Part shown: piece by piece, positions 59,567 to 64,000 of the stretch
Position numbering within the stretch: position 1 is the stretch's first letter
Layout of the letters: each line of letters begins with the position of its first letter
Assembly (NCBI GenBank): GCA_964448855.1
Contig: CAYUXI010000007.1
Span: 24,221 to 88,220 of the forward strand
Origin: QAMX01 sp964448855
Lineage (GTDB): Bacteria > Bacillota > Clostridia > Oscillospirales > QAMX01
Length of the DNA: 64,000 nt
Direction: 5' to 3'
The notes under the pieces: generated by a model
Databases searched by the model: none
Told to the model about the DNA's origin: nothing
The model's input: the letters and a program-made list of their open reading frames with translations, nothing else
Made by a program: the position numbers and the translations under genes

Positions 59567-60256
59567 ATGGAACATACCATACTGATGCGCGGCGAGCATC
59601 TCACACGGGTCTATCACACGGGCGCTGGCTCGTTCTATGCGCTGAAGGATGTCAATCTGGAAATTCAAAAGGGCGCATTGACGGTTCTGCGCGGCCGGTC
59701 GGGCTCCGGCAAAACCACCTTGCTGAATATTCTGAGCGGCTTGGATACGCCGACAGAGGGTCAGGTGTTTTTTGAAGACAAAAACATCTCCACGATGGCC
59801 AACGGAAAACGCGATCGCCTGCGCGCCAAAAAGATGGGCTTCGTTTTTCAGGCGGTTGCTCTGATGCCAGACATGAACGCCGTTGAAAATGTAGAATATG
59901 GCCTGAGGATTGCCGGAAAATTCAACCGCGAAAGCCGCCAAAACGCAGAGGAATGCCTCCGCATGGTCGGCCTGGGCAAACGGATGAACCACCTGGCACA
60001 GGAGCTCTCCGGCGGGGAACAGCAGCGCGTCGCCATTGCGAGGAGCATTGCCCATTCGCCGGAGCTGATCTTCGCCGATGAGCCGACCGCAGCACTCGAT
60101 ACGGCCATGGGCATTCAGGTGGTGGACATCTTCAAACGCCTGATTCAGGAACGCGGAATGACAATTGTCATGACGACACATGATCCGAATATGCTCGAGC
60201 TGGCGGACTGTGTCTATACACTGTCGGATGGGGTGATTGTAGATGGCAATGATTGA
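59567..60256 (+). CDS. ABC transporter ATPase (LolD/MacB type)
   Basis: A 229-residue ATPase: Walker A GRSGSGKTT, Q loop VFQAVALMP, signature LSGGEQQR, Walker B LIFADEPTAALD and H loop TTHDPNM. It powers the permease encoded just upstream. The ATG at 59567 follows GGAGGTG. Its stop overlaps the next ATPase gene by 14 bases. Confidence 0.93.
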   Translation: MEHTILMRGEHLTRVYHTGAGSFYALKDVNLEIQKGALTVLRGRSGSGKTTLLNILSGLDTPTEGQVFFEDKNISTMANGKRDRLRAKKMGFVFQAVALMPDMNAVENVEYGLRIAGKFNRESRQNAEECLRMVGLGKRMNHLAQELSGGEQQRVAIARSIAHSPELIFADEPTAALDTAMGIQVVDIFKRLIQERGMTIVMTTHDPNMLELADCVYTLSDGVIVDGND

Positions 60257-61127
60257 GTGCGAAAACCTGGTCAAAATCTATAAAACCGATGAAATCGAAG
60301 TCATGGCGCTGCAGGGACTGGATTTGACCGTGGAGGAAGGCGAGCTCATGGCCATCATGGGCAAAAGCGGCAGCGGCAAATCGACGCTGCTGAATATGCT
60401 GGGCGGATTGGATACCCCGTCCGCCGGCCGCCTGACGGTCAACGGGCACAATATGCTCCGCATGAAAAAAAGAGAAATGACCGACTACAAACGCAACGAA
60501 GTCGGCTTTGTTTGGCAGAACAATGCCCGCAATATGCTCCCGTTTTTGAGCGCCTATGACAATGTCCTGCAGCCCATGATCTATGCGGGCAAGCGCAGTG
60601 GCCGTGAACGGCGCAAACGGGCAGAAATGCTGCTGGAGCTGGTTGGCCTGAAAAATCGCATGAAAAATAAGGTCGATCAGCTTTCCGGCGGGGAACAGCA
60701 GCGCGTGGCCATTGCAATCGCCATGGCAAACGAACCGGCTCTGCTGCTGGCGGATGAACCGACCGGCGCTGTGGATACCAAAACCGCCGATCAGATTCTG
60801 GATATTTTCCGCGCCCTCAATGACGCCCTGAACCAGACGATCGTCATCGTGACGCACGACTACCGAATGTCGGAAAAGGTCGGACGTGTCGTCAACATCC
60901 GGGACGGCAAAACGAGCAGCGAGATCATCCGCACCATCAGCTACGCCGACGAACTGAAGCAGATGCACCTGCATGAAGCGGAGGTCGTCCGCACCGAGTG
61001 GCTCACGCTGGACCGTGCCGGTCGGCTGCAATTGCCGCAAGCCTATGTGGATGAGCTGAAAATCGCAACACCCGGCAAAATCATTGCCGAGCGCGACGGC
61101 GAGAAGCTGATTCTCCGGAAAGAATAA
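60243..61127 (+). CDS. ABC transporter ATPase with C-terminal AbrB-like domain
   Basis: A 294-residue protein. Residues 1-225 are a LolD/MacB-type ATPase (Walker A GKSGSGKST, signature LSGGEQQR, Walker B LLLADEPTGAVD, H loop VTHDYRM). A linker of about 25 residues is followed by about 254-294, LDRAGRLQLPQAYVDELKI...GEKLILRKE, which closely resembles the swapped-hairpin AbrB/SpoVT/MazE fold (DxxGRxxIPxxxR). Both overlap and spacing place it in the operon. The tail could bind DNA or dimerise. A terminator follows. Confidence 0.9.
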   Translation: MAMIECENLVKIYKTDEIEVMALQGLDLTVEEGELMAIMGKSGSGKSTLLNMLGGLDTPSAGRLTVNGHNMLRMKKREMTDYKRNEVGFVWQNNARNMLPFLSAYDNVLQPMIYAGKRSGRERRKRAEMLLELVGLKNRMKNKVDQLSGGEQQRVAIAIAMANEPALLLADEPTGAVDTKTADQILDIFRALNDALNQTIVIVTHDYRMSEKVGRVVNIRDGKTSSEIIRTISYADELKQMHLHEAEVVRTEWLTLDRAGRLQLPQAYVDELKIATPGKIIAERDGEKLILRKE

Positions 61128-61149
61128 CACGCACCTGCGCAACCATCCA

Positions 61150-61193
61150 AACAGCCCCTGAAGGCTTTGAAAACCTTCAGGGGCTGTGTTTTG
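61150..61193. terminator. Terminator after the ABC operon
   Basis: A 14-bp stem, ACAGCCCCTGAAGG with CCTTCAGGGGCTGT, followed by GTTTTGTT on plus. The convergent dehydrogenase gene ends beyond it. Confidence 0.82.
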
Positions 61194-61243
61194 TTGGGTA
61201 GGGAAGTGCTGCAATCAACATGGCGGGCTGAATGCGCATGACA

Positions 61244-62215
61244 TCATGACAGCCAGGCGGCGTTCACCAGATGAATGGGCTGACCGGCCAGGTAGGCGCG
61301 GACATTTTCAGCCGTTGTGGCCATCAGACGCTGCCGCGCCTCAAAGGTGGCCCAAGCGATGTGCGGTGTGAAAAGGGTATTTTTGGCCGACAACAGCGGA
61401 TTGGAACGCTCCGGCGGCTCCGAGGACAGGACATCCAGCGCGGCTCCGGCAAGCGCACCGCTATTCAACGCGTCGGCGAGTGCCTGCTCATCGATGAGCC
61501 CGCCGCGTGCTGTGTTGATCAGATACGCCGACGGCTTCATCCGGCGCAACGCGTCTGCGTTGATCATGCCCAGATTGTCGGCTTTCTGCGGACAGTGCAG
61601 CGTGATGAAATCAGCCTGCGCATATAGCTCGTCGAGCGAAACGAACGCGAAATCGGGCAGCTGCGGTGCGGAACGCGCTGAAGGGTTGTAGGCGCGAATT
61701 TTCATCCCGAATGCACTGCCAATCACGGCAACCTGCTGCCCAATGGCGCCAAAACCGACAATGCCGAGCGTTTTCCCGGCCAGCTCCGTCAACGGCTGAA
61801 CCCAATGCGAATAATCCGGAGCAGCGCACCAGTTGCCGTCGTGTACCCAATGACTGTGCTGTGCAACGCCGTGACAGAGCTCCAATATGAGCGCAAACGT
61901 CAGCTGAGCCACCGACATTGTGCTGTAGGTCGGCACGTTGGAAACCGGAATGCGAAGCGCGGCTGCCGCCTCGATATCGACAATGTTGTACCCGGTCGCC
62001 AGCACCGAAATGAATTTCAGATTCGGCAGCTGCTGAAGCATTTCACCCGTCAGAACGGTTTTATTGGTCAACAGGATCTCCGCTCCTTCGGCACGCTTCA
62101 GGACATCCTCTGGAGCCGTCCGATCATACACTGTGAGCGAACCCAGCTGCGCCAGCTCATCCCACGAAAGATCGCCCGGATTCAAAGCGTATCCGTCTAA
62201 AACCACCATTTTCAT
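61244..62215 (-). CDS. D-2-hydroxyacid dehydrogenase (glycerate dehydrogenase-like)
   Basis: A 323-residue NAD-dependent enzyme that reduces 2-oxo acids. The Rossmann motif is GIVGFGAIGQQ (about 150-160); the catalytic Arg, Glu and His are in NTARGG, DVLSSEP and PHIAWA. The substrate may be hydroxypyruvate or a related acid. AGAAAGGACGG precedes the ATG. It lies 63 bases after the GH20-like gene and may be read with it. Confidence 0.92.
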   Translation of the reverse strand: MKMVVLDGYALNPGDLSWDELAQLGSLTVYDRTAPEDVLKRAEGAEILLTNKTVLTGEMLQQLPNLKFISVLATGYNIVDIEAAAALRIPVSNVPTYSTMSVAQLTFALILELCHGVAQHSHWVHDGNWCAAPDYSHWVQPLTELAGKTLGIVGFGAIGQQVAVIGSAFGMKIRAYNPSARSAPQLPDFAFVSLDELYAQADFITLHCPQKADNLGMINADALRRMKPSAYLINTARGGLIDEQALADALNSGALAGAALDVLSSEPPERSNPLLSAKNTLFTPHIAWATFEARQRLMATTAENVRAYLAGQPIHLVNAAWLS

Positions 62216-62278
62216 GTTTGATTCCGTCCTTTCTGTTGAAACCGTGGAGAGGCAAAGTCGTTCGAAACCGCCGATCCT

Positions 62279-63685
62279 TTACCACAGCGTGTCTACCTGA
62301 ACCTTGCTCCATCCGGCCTTTGTATAATCGCCGTGAACCGGCATCACCTTGCGGAGCAGCGCAGCGGATTGCGTCAAAAACGGCAGCATATCGTGAATCT
62401 CGCGGGCTTCAAAACCGGCCACGGCGGCCGCTGCCACATACGGCATCCCGCTGGACAGCGTGTGCCACGTGGTGTGCAGCATCCCCATCAGCGACTGCTC
62501 CACAACGGTGGCGCGCACCGCGTTCATCTGTCCAACACCGCGATCCCATGGACAGAGCAGACAGTCAAAACCGGCCTGCTGGAACACAGCAGCCGTCTCG
62601 ACCGGGGCGTGCGCGGCGTCGTATTGCCAGTCTGCAAGGATCACATCCCGGCTCAAACGCGCCAGCATCAACTGCTCGGCTTCCGGGGAGGGCGCATTGC
62701 AGGTGTACCAGTTCTTTGTGTTGTAGTGCGCATGGCGGTACAAGAACATATCGCCCCACACAAGAGCCCTGCGGTTCTGCGCAGACAGGTCGGCGCTGAT
62801 CTCGTTGATAAAATCGCATACCAGCTCCATGTTTTCCTGTGTGAATTCGAAATTGTAGGCTTCGTCACAGCCAATGTGAAAATAATGGCCACTCCCGCAG
62901 AGCTCGATCAACTCGCTGCGAATCCGGCGCAGAAGCTGCCGAACCTTCGGCTTGCGAATGTCCCAGCACCAGCCGTCATCGCTGAAATAGGTCTGCAGGG
63001 TGGGGTTCTGATCGAGCACGACGTGCTTTCCATGCATCACTCGCCCGGAGGAGGCGTGTCCCCAGTGATTCCACATGGGGATGATCTCCAGCCCGGAATC
63101 GCTCGCCTCCTGGAGAATCGGGCGCAGCTGCTGACGGGTGAACGCGTGCGGCCATGCAAGCTCCCGCATACAGTCCAGCTGAACCATGCCCCAGAATTCC
63201 AAAACCACATGGGTGTATCGCAGCGCAGCGCAAAAGCGGAGAAATTTCTGTAGCTCCCAAAGCTCTGTCTCCGGAAAAACGCAGAAATGCACCATCCGGT
63301 TCCGAATGACCGCCTTGTCCCAAATCTGACAGCAGTCGAGCTGAACCGCGGAACCGCCGTCCTGATCGATGGCCTGAAACCGGTCAATCAGCGTCAGAAA
63401 CCCGGACAACAGGTTCTGCTCGGTTTCCGCATGGATGCATAAACCGCCCGGCTCGATGCAAATGCTGAAATCCGCATCGTTCAGAGGGAGCGGCTGTGCA
63501 GAACCGATGACAAAGGTGCAGTCCGGACACTCCGAAAGGCGCAGCGTGGACGCCTGAAAGGTGAAATTGTGCCAGAACTCCCGAAAGATGTCCTGATGCA
63601 GACAGGATGGAGCCTTGGCATGGACGTCGCCGGAAAGAATCAGATGGCCTGCCTGAGCCGTCAAATGCTGTGGATGAAAGAGCAT
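62279..63685 (-). CDS. GH20-like glycoside hydrolase (hexosaminidase type)
   Basis: A 468-residue protein with a (beta/alpha)8 barrel of GH20 type. The catalytic motif is FHIGCDEAYNF (Asp-Glu pair; GH20 usually HxGGDE, here Cys replaces the second Gly). An N-terminal GH20b-like region precedes it. No signal peptide is seen, so it likely acts on imported N-acetylhexosamine-bearing sugars. The ATG at 63685 follows GGGAGG. Some members of this subfamily act on other hexosaminides, so specificity is open. Confidence 0.82.
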   Translation of the reverse strand: MLFHPQHLTAQAGHLILSGDVHAKAPSCLHQDIFREFWHNFTFQASTLRLSECPDCTFVIGSAQPLPLNDADFSICIEPGGLCIHAETEQNLLSGFLTLIDRFQAIDQDGGSAVQLDCCQIWDKAVIRNRMVHFCVFPETELWELQKFLRFCAALRYTHVVLEFWGMVQLDCMRELAWPHAFTRQQLRPILQEASDSGLEIIPMWNHWGHASSGRVMHGKHVVLDQNPTLQTYFSDDGWCWDIRKPKVRQLLRRIRSELIELCGSGHYFHIGCDEAYNFEFTQENMELVCDFINEISADLSAQNRRALVWGDMFLYRHAHYNTKNWYTCNAPSPEAEQLMLARLSRDVILADWQYDAAHAPVETAAVFQQAGFDCLLCPWDRGVGQMNAVRATVVEQSLMGMLHTTWHTLSSGMPYVAAAAVAGFEAREIHDMLPFLTQSAALLRKVMPVHGDYTKAGWSKVQVDTLW

Positions 63686-63763
63686 TTCAAAAACCTCCCA
63701 CCTGTGCAAACGGCCACGAAAAACCGCCGCACCCGTACCTGATCAAAAATCGACTGGAAAAAG

Positions 63764-63796
63764 AAAAATCCCAGAAGTTCAACTTCTGGGATTTTT
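63764..63796 (-). terminator. Terminator after tRNA-Gln
   Basis: A stem of AAAAATCCCAGAAGTT with AACTTCTGGGATTTTT around C, T rich on both sides, so it may work both ways. Confidence 0.85.
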
Positions 63797-63798
63797 TC

Positions 63799-63872
63799 TG
63801 GCTGCGGAACTAGGATTTGAACCCAGACAAACAGAGTCAGAGTCTGTCGTGCTACCCTTACACAATTCCGCA
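63799..63872 (-). tRNA. tRNA-Gln (anticodon CTG)
   Basis: 74 bases with encoded CCA. The acceptor is TGCGGAA with TTCCGCA (U1-A72, typical of tRNA-Gln), discriminator G73, D stem GTGT with GCAC, anticodon stem ACAGA with TCTGT around CTCTGAC (anticodon CTG reading CAG), T arm CTGGG-TTCAAAT-CCTAG. Confidence 0.95.
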
Positions 63873-63885
63873 TCGAACGAGATAT

Positions 63886-63914
63886 ATTATAGCAGAGACG
63901 ATTGCGTTTGTCAA
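63886..63914 (-). promoter_or_regulatory. tRNA-Gln promoter
   Basis: Minus strand TTGACA (63909-63914), 17 bases, TATAAT (63886-63891), 14 bases before the tRNA. Confidence 0.9.
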
Positions 63915-63935
63915 GAGGGAAACGCAAATTTTTCC

Positions 63936-63975
63936 AAAAAAAATTCCGGGCGGGATTCGCAAATCCCGCCCGGAA
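63936..63975 (-). terminator. Terminator of a gene beyond the right edge
   Basis: A 14-bp stem, TTCCGGGCGGGATT with AATCCCGCCCGGAA, around CGCA; eight T follow on the minus strand. An unseen minus-strand gene probably ends close to it; a TGA lies at 63985-63987 in one frame. Confidence 0.85.
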
Positions 63976-64000
63976 AGTGGTGCATCAGAAGAGAATGATA

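Noticed and set aside
57127..59604. 825-codon antisense frame opposite the large permease
   Set aside because: His/Asp/Gln-rich shadow translation without membrane helices, ribosome site or domains.
1..64000. CRISPR arrays, insertion sequences, integrases, phage genes
   Set aside because: No regularly spaced repeats, transposase or integrase motifs were found on either strand.

Overview
The window looks like chromosomal DNA of a spore-forming, fermentative gut-type Clostridia, most likely Oscillospiraceae/Ruminococcaceae. The basis is spoIVA with a SipL-type partner, a YlbJ-like sporulation protein, an NAD-linked [FeFe]-hydrogenase operon, a valS T-box leader, DUF1540, DUF1836 and DUF4364 proteins, and AGGAGG ribosome binding sites. 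This placement is inference from gene content. I see no phage, insertion sequence, CRISPR array or rRNA. About 55 protein genes (one cut by the left edge, one broken) and one tRNA are supported.

Layout. 1-4.6 kb: a lipoprotein cut by the edge, a YlbJ-like membrane protein, and the spore-coat pair sipL-spoIVA behind a sigma-E-like promoter. 4.7-10.3 kb: the hydrogenase operon (DRTGG-type protein, NuoE/HndA, an ATPase, HndB, NuoF/HndC, [FeFe] HydA/HndD), ended by a strong terminator. 10.3-15 kb: a LOG-family nucleotidase, feoA-feoB-small Cys-rich protein, and a bleomycin-hydrolase-type aminopeptidase. 15-18 kb: T-box plus valS. 18-21 kb (minus): smr and a GH38 alpha-mannosidase, divergent from galK. 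21-28.4 kb (plus): galK, DUF4364, a YerB-like lipoprotein, prfA, tsaC/sua5, coaE, M18 aminopeptidase. 28.4-31 kb: class II fructose-bisphosphate aldolase, an unknown gene, and a convergent, overlapping GT4 glycosyltransferase.

31-39.9 kb looks like a carbohydrate-response locus: a TIM-barrel sugar isomerase/epimerase, an AraC regulator, a Cys-type sulfatase, an ABC sugar importer (binding lipoprotein plus two permeases, no ATPase), a metallophosphoesterase, and a RodA/FtsW-like protein. 40-42.6 kb: ilvE, an EIIC-only PTS-like membrane protein, rpsT. 42.7-54.5 kb (minus): a TetR-controlled ABC-2 exporter whose ATPase gene is broken, flotillin/NfeD, a DUF1836 regulator, an AraL/AraM-like pair, a heterodimeric ABC exporter, and a histidine phosphatase. 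54.8-61.1 kb (plus): a DUF1540 protein and a four-gene MacAB-like system (adaptor lipoprotein, large FtsX-type permease, two ATPases, one with an AbrB-like tail). 61.2-64 kb (minus): D-2-hydroxyacid dehydrogenase, a GH20-like hydrolase, tRNA-Gln.

How it fits together: the organism appears to disproportionate reducing power through the Hnd/Hyd hydrogenase, import Fe(II) by Feo (matching the iron demand of the hydrogenase), degrade glycans (mannosidase, hexosaminidase-like, sulfatase, galactokinase) and sporulate. The points most worth following are the ATPase with an AbrB-like tail, the doubly damaged ABC ATPase gene, the AraL-AraM pair outside an arabinose operon, a CoaE lacking the Walker A lysine, and a short TTTCGAAA palindrome recurring inside promoters.
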